Origin: Trileptium ribeirensis
Taxonomy: Eukaryota; Nematoda; Enoplea; Enoplida; Thoracostomopsidae
Length of the DNA stretch: 64,000 nt
Direction of reading: 5' to 3'
Assembly (NCBI GenBank): GCA_030248225.1
Contig: JASANE010016261.1
Coordinates: 1 to 64,000 of the forward strand
Below are positions 12,386-24,804 of this stretch, piece after piece; the first letter of the stretch is position 1, and each line of letters starts with the position of its first letter. The translations under genes were made by a program, and so were the position numbers. The notes below the pieces were generated by a model. It searched no databases and was not told the DNA's origin. It saw only the letters and a program-made list of their open reading frames with translations.

Positions 12386-15014
12386 AATTAATAGTAATAA
12401 GCATTCTATATCCGTATGTACATTATAGCATATGCATTTTGTGTATATAGTAGGCAATCTAGCTTCATGTTGCATAAAAGAAACCAAGTAACATAACAAT
12501 ATCACGATTTGTTCAATTAACCTGGTGAAATATCGTTTTCGTTTACTATGAATTTAATAAAACGTTGGTTTTTAAACTGCATTTATGGTCCGTTGGCATT
12601 ATAATATGTTTGATTGTCCACTGAAAATGTAATAGTCCAACAGGTTCAGTAAAAAACGTTCTCTACTAATACAAAATTCTAAAAAAAAAAGAAATGAAAC
12701 CTTAGATTTGCGCGAACAACAGCTTGGATGTTTCTCAAATATCGTGCACAGTATACAATTATTGTTAATGGCGATAAGCCATCACATTTCGACATTTACA
12801 AGCCCAATATATATACCTATTTCAAAGATTTTAAGTGCTACTTGTGGACATATTTTCTCTCAATACACATTTTAATCTAGTGTAGTATTTGTGAATGTTG
12901 ATGCTTATAAGTCATTCAAATGATTTAGGAAAATTGCTCATTTCCATTCCACCGCTGAGCCTAATCGCAACATTTGCTAATGAATTCTGTTCACAGACTA
13001 CGGCTGAACCTAGCATAAAACCAAAAATGTCCGAAGCTGTGGTCGTATGAAAATATGACATACCTAACAACTCACTAAGTAGCCGCATTAAGGTATATGT
13101 GGTTATTCAAACTCTATTTGACCGCAAAACGGACTATGGAAAAGGAAGATCAATTATTTTGACTATATTCCAGCGCAGCAGTTCAGCCTACTGAATTATT
13201 CTACCTACAAACCACCAACCTCCTTTCAACTCATTATAATCTTGTCTCAAGAATGAAACGCATACGTATAAAATGATTCAGATCGCCGTAAGCCACGTCA
13301 TACACACGTCACATAGCAACAAGTACTCGAATGTTACTGCATTTTCTTGAATTTGAGCTTAGGAGTTATAGCTAAAATTCTAATAATATCCAATTTAATT
13401 ACATTCAACACAGGTCACCAGAATTAAACAATGGCCAAAACATTTTAATTAAAATTAGTTCTGTTTACGTAAGATATTTGTTCTATTTTCTTTTAAAAAG
13501 AAATGTTACTTTTAGCCAACATCCGGTCATTGGTGCTATAAATCCCAAATAGCAAAATCATTTTGTTTTGTAACCAGGTTCGAGTTTCGTTAAAGATTTC
13601 AAAAAACTTCCATTTTCATTAATAACGCTCTGAGCAACTGTGTTTAGATAGAGCATTGAATTATTGATTATCACCATTAGTGCTTTTATCACCAACAAGA
13701 GCTCAGGTGTCAGAAAATTAGATTATGATTCTGTAAATCTGCATCCTGAAAAGCTAATATTATTATGTTGAATTCTTTAGAAAAATAAGCCAGTATCAAC
13801 ACAATTACATTTTAGCTGTTCTTTTTCGCTGATATATACTTCTGTAAAACGTAGCCGTATTAAAATGATTTGCTGAGCCGATTAACGCACCTTGTAATTT
13901 TTGTAGATACTTCGGTATTCTTCGCCAACGTTTTTCACAATCGATACAGTAAATAATTATTATGTCTGCTCGTACAGTTCGATCGAATATTATCACAGAA
14001 TTGCTCCGCTTCGTTTGATAGTATTTGCGTCGCGTGGCCATCGCATAGTAGGGTTATAGAGTCAAAACTGATTCTTTTGTATTCTTACCGCTATGAATCT
14101 ATCTAGGAAGTCATAATTTGTGTTTCTTCAAAAGTTGGAAATATTGTTAAGGCATGCCTACTTGCGAATACGAAATTTATGCTCGACAGTCGTCAACCTC
14201 GTCAAAGCTCTGACTAAAATCTCTGTTCACTTTACTATATCTATTTCTTTTTTATTTCTGTGTTTTAAAACAGCTGAGGTTAAACAATAATCACACGAAA
14301 ATTGAAAAAGCAAACTATTGTGTTAAAAATAGCTAAAAAGGATTTATTCAGCCCGAAACGTTTTACTTGTAAGCATAGTACATACATAATGGCAGCATAT
14401 ATAGAATTCTACATTGGAACTATAACACACGCCTTTATCCACAAGTCGCTAAATTTGTGAAGCATCTGTGATACTCAACCAAAGTACACTTTAGTGGTAC
14501 GTTGTGGGAAACGTTCCTCTGTTGCAACGATAGGCTTTTGAAACGCAACCTAAACCAAATATTTACCGCTCGTAAAAGGCGTTAACAACTCTGCAATAGT
14601 CTCATGATTATGAAAAAATTGAATACCAATCTTAAAGAGCCGCGTGGACGGTTGAGGCAATCCGAAACACAAAAGAATTTTCAAATGGGTTGTCGCCCAC
14701 ACTTTTGGGTACTTTCTAAGGTATTTAATTTTACGTACATTCTTGTTATAATAGTCAATCAGTTTCATGACAGAAGTTATCCGCATGTTCTGTATTTGAA
14801 AATTTAGAGCTCGCTTGTATAACTGCTCTTTAAATCAAAGCATGTATGCATACCATTAGAAGTCCAAAAACGTGTCGGTTTACAGGGATAGACGGCACCA
14901 ACGGGCGGAGGCGGGGCACACTCGATTACATTCTGAGGTAGTGCCAAGATTTTAAAGTGGCAGCATTGCTCATGATTTGCTAAAATTTGTTGTTACAAGC
15001 ATTCACTTCTATTT
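12386..15014. other. no gene recognised
   Basis: Small frames at 13805-14041 (minus) and 14550-14807 (both strands) lack any recognised domain. A motif cccgaaacgttttac at 14352 resembles the ccgaaacattttac found near Penelope-like sequence at 46.0 kb. Confidence 0.5.
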
Positions 15015-15526
15015 TTTGACATTGCCAAATGGGTATTAATCACTTTTGGTTTTGCCCAAAAATAGTCCCTATCTATCTAACGGTTGCATTTCGTAACTCG
15101 GATACGTATTTCTTAATGTCGCTGAGATTTCTCTATGAGACATATGTATGCTTATGGAATTAGTCGCTGCAGAAAAGTGATGGCAATGTCTATTTCTAGA
15201 AAAAATTGGCACAACTTTAGCTGTTACCAATTACATCTAGGCAAAGGCTGGATTCATGTGGCTTAAATTTGACGTTTCCAAATGGGAATTAATTACTATC
15301 GGTTTTTTTTCCAAAAATAGTCCATATCTATCTAACGGTTACGTTTCGTAACTCGGCTACGTATTTCTTAATTTCACTGAGATTTATCCATGAGGCATAT
15401 GTAAGCTTATGGAGTTACTCGCTGCAGAAAAGTGATGACAATGTCTATTTGTAGAGAAAAATTGCACAACTTTAGTTGTTGCCAATTATATCTAGGCAAA
15501 GGCTGGATTCATGTGGCTTAAATTAC
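15015..15526. repeat. direct duplication, ~253 bp x 2
   Basis: Copy 1 (15015-15267) and copy 2 (15268-15526) are head to tail, starting tttgac.tt.ccaaatggg and ending ggctggattcatgtggctta. Divergence is mostly point changes (roughly a tenth of positions by eye). No coding frame is shared. Confidence 0.92.
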
Positions 15527-16044
15527 CACTATTGAAAAATGCGGTCTTATCTGAGATATCGTGATCGTGTCCGGTTCGACAAATTAAATCAATAATATAT
15601 GTCGAACCAACAAATTTGAAATTACTGCCACATGAACTAGAAAATTAAAGGACGCCTCGAGTTTTTAAAAAACCGAAAAATTTCAATTCCGTGGCATTGA
15701 TATATTTAAGTAGACATTTTCATATTTTCAGTCATAGGTTTATTATCCAGACACCAAGATTATTTGTCACCACGTGCAGTTAAAAGTGATAAACTGGATG
15801 TATATACAAACGTGGTGCTGGCTAAATCGCTAACATATGAAAGTTCGTGGATATATTTACTGTAAGGATAACACCATTTTTACAGCAACTATTAACTGTA
15901 CATTTTTAGTATACCAACTCGGGTAGGAAATAGACTCAAATGCACAGGTATGAATATCTTTTCTACATGTGCGTATTAATAAGGCATTGGGACATGCAAT
16001 AATATGAGCTCCAGGTTTGTAGAAGTCTCAACAGCGTTTTTTTC

Positions 16045-16415
16045 ACCCTCTAAATGTTTATGCTGAACATTTAGTAATGTTAAAGCATAACTATGCTAAA
16101 TATCTTGCAGTTCTTAACCTTTGCTAAATATCAATAAGGAACTTGTGCTATTTTTAGCGTAGCTACGTTAATTGTTCAGCATAATTATGCTAAATGAGGT
16201 TCTAAGAAGTTTAACATAAATTGAGCTCAGTATTAAACAGAATTATGCTTAAAAACTTAAGCTAAATACTAAGCACAATATTCTCATCTTTGTTTGTGCT
16301 ACTTAAATTATTTAGCGTAATTATGCTTAATGGTATTCAGCATTAATAAAGCGTAACATTAAACATCAAAATTTTGCTAAAAATTTGTATAAAACTAAGC
16401 ATAATTATGCTAGAG
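16045..16415. repeat. cluster of AGCATAATTATGCT palindromes
   Basis: The palindrome agcataattatgct and close variants (agcataactatgct, cgtaattatgctta, cagcattaataaagcgt) recur at least six times, interspersed with gctaaata words. It may be a decayed inverted-repeat satellite or a stack of MITE ends. Confidence 0.65.
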
Positions 16416-16556
16416 GTTATTAAGTTGACGGTGTCTCGTACACCATCTATTGCATTATATAGTGTAGGTATACACCGTATACCACTGGGTGGTATGGTCT
16501 AGACTATTGGGGGACAAAACTTTCACATGGGGGTCCTTTATAACGTAAACGCCGCA
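16415..16556 (+). mobile_element. right end of a PIF/Harbinger-like MITE (truncated copy)
   Basis: The last about 60 bases (ctattgggggacaaaac ... taacgtaaacgccgca) match the terminal inverted repeat of the complete element at 48476-48898. No left end is visible, so this copy is 5' truncated. Confidence 0.65.
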
Positions 16557-17261
16557 TAAAATAAAACCCAATTTTGCCACTGTTTTGTCTGATTCTAGAA
16601 ATTATTGACAAATTTTACTAATGCATCAGCAGCTCAATTTTAATAATATTCATCTGCACAAAACCCTTTATATGATGCATTGAGACAGTTAAATCCACGG
16701 TTTATTGGGGCAAATCTGTTTGTTAGTAACTCTATGTATTAATCTGATGGTTTAAACGCTATACAGCATCAATATATACTAACTATAATATATAATAAAT
16801 TTTTGGACTGCAGTGGGTAATAGTTATTAGTAAGCTTAAACCGAAGAAACTTTAAGAAATTACATTAAGAAAGTGATATGTGAAACCCAGGAAACAAAGT
16901 TCTTTTTACCTTACGCATAATGTTTAAATTTAATCTCAATTTGGACATAATCTATTTCTAATTTCGGTTTAATTTTTGTTTAGTCACATACGTATAGGGT
17001 TCATCAAAAATTTTAATAAATGTTTTCTTCTGGTTTTTAGAATGTTTGACTTGTAAGGTGAGTTCAAATAAAAATACCTTTATGCTAAAAAATTTATCAA
17101 TGACTATACTTGGGTTTTAGACAAGAAAATGTATTTGTTATACAATGTAAACATTTAAATGAAACTAATGCGGTTTGAATAGAATTTTCAATTCAGCTAA
17201 TGCTGAGAATCTATTGTAGTGTTGCAATTTTATTGCAAATAAATGGGTACGTGTTGCTCAG
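16557..17261. other. AT-rich stretch, probably intron
   Basis: No gene. If the exon at 17262 is internal, as its acceptor implies, this is the end of its upstream intron. Confidence 0.45.
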
Positions 17262-17632
17262 CACAATTTCCCAACTCGCAACTAGAAGTACAGCCATACT
17301 TACAAACAACCCTCAATCAACTAAGCTATACAGGGCCATTACCACCGTCGAAATGGGGAAATCTTCAGCCAACCACCAAACGTGGACGTTCGTTTGAATT
17401 TGGATGCAATTCATATACAAGTCATAATGATTGCAGTTGTGATTGTTCACCATCGATGCCGATATATCTTAGCCGCGATATTTTGGATTTAGATCATCAA
17501 CTTGCAGGTGCTGTTACAAAAACGAAAGCGGGAGCTACAGGATTCATGAGTACCATGGGTAGTGAAAGATTTGCTCGACAGCTTGAAGTTGTATATTCGC
17601 CATGGTATAGTCAAACCTTGAATAAATACAAC
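17262..17632 (+). CDS. internal exon of an unrecognised host gene (exon A)
   Basis: An open frame of 123 codons bounded by a plausible acceptor (gttgctcag, 17261) and a textbook donor (AAC then gtaagact, 17633). It starts in phase 2 (two bases complete a codon) and ends on a codon boundary. The peptide is hydrophilic, rich in Ser, Thr, Gln, Pro and Tyr, with a Cys cluster (CSCDCSP) and aromatic motifs (VVYSPWYSQTL, LPPSKWGN); there is no signal peptide or membrane segment. This looks like a disordered cytoplasmic tail of a receptor or scaffold. It lies upstream of, and in the same orientation as, the exons at 21993 and 23418, so a single gene is likely. The phase of exon B requires at least one exon between them. 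Family not recognised. Confidence 0.65.
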
Positions 17633-18388
17633 GTAAGACTTAAAATGAATGCTTTATCAAACTGTATTTTCCTAAAACTTAGAATATATTTCAGTAATGC
17701 GCCATCAAAATATACACATTAAAATACCGCTTATAAATACGGGGAAAGATTTTATCCGAACTGTCAAGCCTCTTGTACAGGGCCGCATAACACGAAGGGT
17801 GGTTGGCGCAGGTCTCGCCGTCAATCACAATTTTCCAAGAAAAGAGGAAGTCTTAACTTGGGTTCCCAAACTGTAGCGATCCCCCAATGTTGAGAGCCAT
17901 ACTGCTCTCCTGCCATTGTATTTCAACAAATACCGCATATCAGCAATAAGTAGTAAATACCGAATTCAACAGTCTTGTATATACCGAAATACTAGGTTTT
18001 AAGTTAATGAAAATGAATATAGGTGCAACAAACGAAAAATCATATTTTTATGCATAAATTTACAATCAATGCATAATAGTGTTGAGAAACCAATGGGTTT
18101 GGCCGCGGAACGACCAGTGGTTTTCCGGCAGTTAATATTTTCTGCCTGCCGTCATCCTACCAAACAGCCAATGACCGGCCCATGATTCAGCACCAAACGA
18201 CGCGACTGGGTGACGGCAAATGAACGTTTGACAGCCAAGAAACTTCTCTTACTGCGATGTGAATTTAATATTCGTAAACGCTTCTTCAGCATTTGTTCAA
18301 AACTCTATTTGTATCTGAAAGTTTTAAATGGTATACTATAGTAATCGCCGAATGTTACGCCTACGCTTTATCAAAACTGTACTATATT
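17633..18388. other. intron sequence
   Basis: Begins with a consensus donor. A GC-rich inverted patch (ccggcagttaat..., 18100-18240) resembles motifs inside the adjacent MITE. Confidence 0.5.
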
Positions 18389-18840
18389 TAGTGTTGGGCA
18401 ATGGAAATCTTTGATTGTATCTTTAAACATTGCGCATGTTAGTTTAATAATAAACATATATTTAATATATATATGCTTAAATATGACAAGGTGGTGCCAC
18501 AGGACGGCACAAAATCCTTGCATGTTGGTTATTGTGATTTATATACACATCAAAATGTTCCAGTAGTGTTGTATACAATTCACTTACTATACAGTAGCAA
18601 GCATATAGTCAACGGTTGACCAACCGACTGCCCTTAACTGGTGACCAACGACTTTCGCAATTGTAAACGGCAGAAAATTGTTAACGGCCGGAAGATGTCC
18701 GTTAACTACCGGCCGATGGATTTGCAGCCATTAACGGCCGGAAAAATGTAAATGGACGACCAACAGCCGGTGGCCGATGGCCGACATTATTTTAGTTTAA
18801 TAGCCGGACGGCGGCTTTTTACGGCCGTTGCCCAACACTA
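18389..18840. mobile_element. hAT-like MITE, 452 bp
   Basis: Perfect 13-bp terminal inverted repeats tagtgttgggcaa / ttgcccaacacta. The right two-thirds is filled with degenerate ggccgttaa / ttaacggcc words. CAGTGTTGGGCAA-type ends are common in hAT transposons, but I could not confirm an 8-bp target duplication. The ORF at 18752-18994 is a by-product. It sits in the intron of the unrecognised gene. Confidence 0.7.
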
Positions 18841-21410
18841 CTGTATACATGGTTGTTTTTGTAAAAAATCTGTGTTTATCTTCGTTTACAGCATTATTTG
18901 TACTTTAATTCAGAGCAAAAATATATCATATTTTCGAAGCCAAGGTATATTTTTATCGAGCGATGCTCTCATACCAAATGGGTTTTTGTTATAGGATATG
19001 AGCATATATCCCTTCAGCGGAAGTGGTTCGACTAGAAACATGCAGAATACGCAGCCTCTTTATGCGAAAGGTATGATAATTGAAGGTATCTATTAGAAGT
19101 AAGTTTCTGAGGTTATTCAAATTTAACAATGTTATCAAAAATGTTAACAAAAGTTGAAATTAAGCTCATTTTTTAGACGTATTTTCATCACAAAAATCAT
19201 GCAAAATTTTGAAGATTTTCATAATTTGTATCAATTTGAAAAAAATATAGAAATTATCGCTACAACGCCAATATGGAAGTTTATTTTAATATTGAAGTTG
19301 TAGAAATCATTAGCTTCAAACTGCCAAAAATATTTCGCATATAAAATTCTTTAGTAGGAAGCTTGGCTAAACCGCTGATCTGCAACTGCACTTTGAAAGG
19401 TATTTCAAAGCTTACTCTACTGTGAGAACATTTCTTAAACAATAACTTGCTTCCAGTTGTGTTAATCTTTTCAGCAAAGCACTATCTAGAGCTTACAATT
19501 AAAGCTACCATACAATCCAGTTGTAGTATCTGTAAACACAAAAACCGGCCTACGGCTGGTAGCGGGCTCCTGCCGCTTTGCGCTAGTGCATTTCCAGGTC
19601 AGTCTCCATGCCGGTATGTCCTTAACACGCACAAAAACCATTAAGATTTTTGTGTGGCACAATATGCATGTTATGATGAAGTAGTCACGCCTGAAGAACA
19701 GATATGCTGCACTTAATCCAAATAGATGTTGCAACAACTCTTCAGATTTTGTATAATTTGAAAATTTGGCTAAACGTTTATGTTTAAAGGTAGGCCGTTT
19801 TTATTTTACAGTTGTCTATCTTTATTATGGTAGGATCATTTGCGTTGCAGACTTTCATACAAGTTTGTACTAAAATGTTTCACGACGCAGTGAATAGTAC
19901 GTTTATTTTGCTATTTTAGCGTCAAGTTTTTGTAACCATGCAATTATAAACCTTAAAATCTTTGCTGCCATTTTTACAACTGATTCAGTTCTTATTGCTA
20001 TATAAGAATGAAGCTTTAGTTTTTGAAAACATGGTTTTTGGTATGATATAATACAATATTTTATCTTTTTAGTTTCTTCGTTAGGTAATGAAAGTTTTGT
20101 GCTATATTCTTGCAAAAACGACTAAATCCTATAAACTGGTTCATGAATGGGAATGATATTTGGCTTGAATATTTACATTTCTAAAGCGTCATTTTACTGC
20201 TGATCACTAATTAAACAGATCATATGTTATATTATATATAAAACATTTTGATATTTCTATGATTATGTTTTAGTATCATTTATCATAGAACTAATGCGTG
20301 GCTTTGTAAATACAAATCCTTTTATTTGCAAATTCGCTTTTCCAAATTTCTAAATAGCACAGCTCATCTGAAATGTCAAAATGTTTAAAACCAGCAAATT
20401 TTATCAATAAACTGAATTTTTTTAAAACTATTTTAAAAATTTTTAAAAATCGGCCTCTTATTTATATTAAGATTCCTGCTTTCTTGTATTTATTGAAAAC
20501 TTTAAAATATTTAGTTTGCTCTTATTTTATGCACTTAGGACTTAAAGAGGATTTCCCGTAGTAATTTCAGAAAAATATCAAATATTTAATGTATTTTAAT
20601 TCTTTATAAAAATCTAAAAAATTTTAATTTTTTTATTTATTCGTATTTGGAGTCTTCTGTTTCAGCTTGTTGAGACGAATCGAATGGTGTAAAAATGAGC
20701 CTGGTTACAAACGGTCGGTCAAAAGTTACGGGGGAAGCAAAATTGTCCCACTATAAAAGTGTTCGGTATTTAGAGCAAAAGTAAAGAGCAAAATACTAAA
20801 ACTATCCACCCGCGGCAGCAGAAGCTGTAGAAGCAGGAGTTGGCGATCATTTTAGCAGTCTAGATTTGTTGCTTAACACATCTATAAGCAATTTTTCTAC
20901 TCTATTTGAGCGTTTTATGCCGTGTTCAATAATATCTGCAAAATAACTGAGCTTGAAGACAAATGGAGCCTTGCAAATATCGAGAGAAATACCACAGAAT
21001 GCGTGTATACGTAGTAATGTTGCAAGCTCTAAAATTCAATTTGGTTCTGAGTAATTGAAATGTTTTGAAAAAATTATAAACCAACGGTTTCATAGTTAGT
21101 TATACATTTTTTCGTCATTGCTACTTGTTTCTACAATTGCGAGTAATCGAAAATGAAGTAATTCCTTGTTTCTACGCACAAGACACTGTGTTCGTCAAAC
21201 AATCTGAGCAAATGCAGCTAATTGTGTTAACGATTGCTTGGATTCATACTTTACTATAGCCGAGTGACCTCTGGTTCGTATCTGGGACTGACGGTAGAGA
21301 TATAAATATCATGTACCTGACTCAAACCACTGTCTATTCTTTTACCGGCGCAAACATTAAATACTGCCTTTGGGACTTTTATTATTGAAATTTAGACTTT
21401 TCCTGATAAT
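18841..21410. other. intron, no confident exon
   Basis: Two marginal splice-bounded candidates: 19475-19597 (after ttttcag, before gtcagt, phase 2 in and one base out) and a 21-base microexon at about 20671-20691 (after tctgtttcag, before gtgtaa). Neither phase set joins the flanking exons by itself, so they are not called. Confidence 0.4.
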
Positions 21411-21682
21411 AAGTGCCAAAATGCCATAATCTCCATTTGAGAGACGAATTCGATCACAGATGCGATGAAGCATGGCTAAATTTTTACTGCAGTGGCAGTT
21501 CTTATAAAACATACGGCAAACGCTATCAAATAAAATTTCGAGGCATTTCTCTCAAAGAGCCGCACTCACATGCCACATTTACCTCTAGCGACCTCGTATT
21601 TCAAGATCGGTGTAAACAAGGAACATTCGAGATATATTTTAAAGAATCATTTACGTTCCGAAAACCAAGAAGATCAATATAA
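21411..21682 (+). CDS. possible exon, unrecognised
   Basis: An 89-codon frame ending at a TAA, preceded by stops and then by tttcctgataataag, a possible acceptor. The peptide is Cys- and aromatic-containing (CHNLHL, FYCSGSSYKTYGKRY) and less biased than most chance frames here. No domain is recognised and the phase does not match exon A directly. It may be chance. Confidence 0.22.
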
Positions 21683-21992
21683 ATTTCATCCAACCCTTAT
21701 TTTTCTGCACTAAGGTTTGTTTCACTATTCTAGCATTTCATCGATCTCATTTGTGCGCTGTGTATTAATAGCTGGTCTTTTACGCAATTCATTGATTATA
21801 ACATGTATCCGAGGTTGATATAGATACATATGGTGTCGCTTATGGCCTCATGTAGAAAAGAAAAACATTTCTAGTTCTAAATATACGAAAATGAGAGTGG
21901 TATAGCAAGATTTTTATTTGGGTAAGTAGAAATTAATCGTGTATGTCATGGGAATAAACATAGCCAAATCAATTATATACCCCGTATTATAG

Positions 21993-22607
21993 GTATCGAT
22001 TCTAGCCCTCTACTGGTAAACGTTGCAGCTCGCCATGCTGAAAATCCAACAACCGGCAACGCCTTACCGTCTCCGGCTTTTCGAGCTTTAGGGTCCTATC
22101 CTAAAGAAGCAACGAAATCGACTTTTCCGAGTGTTCATATGTCCGATCGTAGCAGTTTATACTTCAACCACGGATCATGCTCAGAAATTAGCGAGCAATC
22201 TTCTCGTTCTTTAGATGAATCAATACAAGAAAACAGTACTATCGACTCGCAATGGCAACTTGAATCACATTTCCACCCAGTAGCTCCGAGCTTGGCCAAG
22301 CAGCAAACGCTACAATCACTTCACGAAGAATTAAATTCTATTTGGGTAGAAAACCGTAATAAACATCAAAATGCCGCAACAATATCACATCCAACAAAAT
22401 TCGACATTAACTGTAATTATAGTCGCTCTGATTTAGGTCGAGGTTATGAGTCGGAAGGTTTTACAAACAACATTCCGGCAAACATTCGCTCTCGTAGAAA
22501 AACACAGTCAGTTACACCACAAACGCAACTCCGCCGTCAGAGATACGATGTTTATCCGTTTCGCTCGATGTCCAATTTTTCGTCAAAAACAATTAGTCAG
22601 CAAAATG
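21993..22607 (+). CDS. internal exon of the unrecognised host gene (exon B)
   Basis: About 204 codons open between a strong acceptor (cccgtattatag, 21992) and donor (AATG then gtataat, 22608). Two bases complete the first codon; one base is left at the end. The peptide is very rich in Ser, Asn, Gln and charged residues (SSRSLDESIQENS; LHEELNSIWVENRNK), with several basic-Ser patches (RSRRKTQS) that could be phosphorylated; no globular domain, signal or membrane segment is visible. Its trailing phase joins precisely to the exon at 23418. It is probably the intracellular or disordered part of a larger protein. Family unknown. Confidence 0.75.
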
Positions 22608-23417
22608 GTATAATCATTTGATATCTACAAATCTTTATGATATTAGACTAATATTTCTTTAAATCGTTGGCGAAATGTTTTGGAGACACCAATATTCCTA
22701 AATGTGCTGTCACAAACAATTTGTAAAAGCTTTACAAACAAACAGGGGCATAAAATATAAAGGTCTTAAGGTGCATTCACATTTTTAGACTTTTTGCTCA
22801 TAATTTGATCTCAAAATCTGACCAAATTTCGTTTAAAAATAGACCAAAATGTGGATCTAGTGCAAAACTAAAGCGTAAAAACAGTGCTTCAAATTTGATA
22901 TTAAAATTCTAGACCTCAATTTTTATGTAACACATCTTCGCCAATGAATGAATTAAGGATTATCTTTGGAAAGTTTAAACAGTGTTCGTATGTTCAAATT
23001 CCGTAAAAACCAAAAAGTCGCTCTCCAATTTTGTCAAAAGTCGACGAAATTTGGAGAAATATTTTTAAATATGCGATGATATTTTTACATATATAATACA
23101 TCTTTTTGCCGGCAGAACAAATTATTCTTTTCACAATAATAACAGTTCGCTATTTCAGGTGCTATCTGTGGCGCATAATTTTTTGCTTTCGGCTTCTAAA
23201 ATTTTCCGCGCGGCGCAGGCGGAACCTTCGGGGGGATTTATGGCTTCAGAGTGGCACACCATAAAGGGAAGGGTATTAAGTATTAACGAACTTCCAGGAG
23301 TGAAAAAATATTTCCATTAAACTTTTATATTTCCGCCTCTGCAAGAAAGCTATGTGATTCTTGTACAATTTCAGCTAACGTATTTAGAATTTTTTACTAT
23401 TAAATTCGATGTTTTAG
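22608..23417. other. intron between exons B and C
   Basis: An 810-base AT-rich intron with a GC-rich patch at 23190-23270. It ends in ttcgatgttttag. Confidence 0.6.
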
Positions 23418-23578
23418 CTGATTACGGCAGCGATGCATCGTGGACAGACGAATTAATGCGTATTGCACAAGAGCCAATGGATCAAACAATTGAGCGATAT
23501 AAACGTTACAACACGTCTTTTTCTCAACACGCACCACCTAGCCCGTCAGCGTATTATCGTGGTATGCGCGGTAGCTAA
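23418..23578 (+). CDS. terminal coding exon of the unrecognised host gene (exon C)
   Basis: Begins after gatgttttag and takes the single base left by exon B to form an Ala codon. It encodes about 52 residues (DYGSDASWTDELMRIAQEP ... PPSPSAYYRGMRGS) and ends at TAA 23576-23578. The content is acidic, then basic and Pro/Ser rich. The C terminus is not a classical PDZ ligand. The alternative acceptor at 23374 (acaatttcag) also opens the frame but does not fit the phase of exon B. Confidence 0.7.
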
Positions 23579-23671
23579 CTAATATGCAATAAGTTAACTG
23601 AAAATAAACAAGGAACTGAAGCGGAACAAGTAAAGTTACCTGTAAAAACTTCCCAATGTAAATGCAAAAAA

Positions 23672-23800
23672 AGAATCAACAGAAAACAAGACCTAAAACT
23701 GAAGGAATCAACAGAAAACAAGACCAAACACTGAAGGAATCAACAGAACACAAGACCTAAAACTGAAGGATTCGACAGAAAATCAAAACCAAATGTAAAT
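23672..23800. repeat. 32-bp tandem repeat just after the stop codon, about 4 copies
   Basis: Units gaatcaacagaaaacaagac + ctaaaactgaag start at 23672, 23705, 23737 and 23769, with weaker A/C-rich echoes to 24000. It begins 94 bases after the stop of exon C, so probably lies in its 3' UTR. Confidence 0.88.
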
Positions 23801-24804
23801 CTTTAAACGATACAATGGAAAATAATTGCAAATCGAACTAATAGAACCAAAGGAATCAAAAGAATGTCAAAAGCAAAACAATGCAAAATCAAATGATCAA
23901 TAGAAAATCAAAAGCAAACCACAGAAATAAACCAAGCTGTGGAATCCACGGCAAATCAAAAGCAATCTGGTGCAAAAGATCTAAAGAAGCCAAAACTACT
24001 AGATCGTATATGGACTTCTGTTTGCATCTTGCTCCATGATATGTCGTGAGGTTTGCCTGGAATTTTACTCGATGATCGTTTTCAAACATTGTGTAATATA
24101 TACTGTAGTTTAAAATGGTTTGCAAAATTGTTTTGTTGAGATTGAGTTTGCGGTGCTCTAAGTGACAATAATATATACTTATCTGCAATAAAGCAAGGTT
24201 AATGTTTCTAATGTAAAATAAAATTTTATTAATACATAGCGTTTTAGAGAATTTAGGCATAAAACATTTGTTTTAATTACACTGTTATTACTAAATATTA
24301 CTAAATCATAATATCACTAAAATAACAACAATATCACAATATCTCTAAAATTACACCGTTAATTTAAAATTGAAACAACTACTAATATTTTATACAACTA
24401 CATATAAAAACTTACCTTAGCTATACAAACTGTGATACCTTAAATGTTAAGGTTTTACGTGAAGGTATCTTCATCATAAGCAAAAGTTATAGAATTTATC
24501 GGCATATTGGTACGTCAAAATGTTAAGCTGTTTATTTTATTTATTGTAATGCGATTTTATGTTAAGAGAAGACTTTAAAAACGACAAACTGGTCAGTCTT
24601 GGATTTTATGAAGTCACGCTAGGCGTCAACTGTGGAAAAAATGTCGACTATCAATGAGTGTGACTCGAGAAACGCGGCGGATAGAAGCTCGGTATTTGAA
24701 ATTTATTAGATGGAGTAGTTAAAGTCAGACGAGAAATGTATTACTCTTTCCCGACCAGCTATATTTAACATACCAGATGTCACGACATTTATGGAGTTAC
24801 ACCT
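23801..24804. other. A-rich 3' flank, no gene
   Basis: Possible polyadenylation hexamers (AATAAA near 24217) fall in this AT-rich stretch. The minus-strand 123-codon frame at 23889-24260 mirrors the A-rich repeat and is not supported. Confidence 0.45.

Noticed and set aside
19475..19597. Splice-bounded candidate exon with CSICKHK motif
   Set aside because: Good acceptor and donor, but the phase does not join either flanking exon and the second half is GC-island-like; evidence insufficient.
20671..20691. 21-base microexon after tctgtttcag
   Set aside because: Strong acceptor but a weak donor and too little sequence to judge.
21265..21300. tRNA-like tagccgagtg ... ggttcgtatct
   Set aside because: A-box and B-box are only about 10 bases apart; cannot form a tRNA.
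23889..24260. 123-codon minus-strand ORF
   Set aside because: Lies opposite an A-rich repeat tract after the host gene; Leu/Ile/Asn-biased with no domain.
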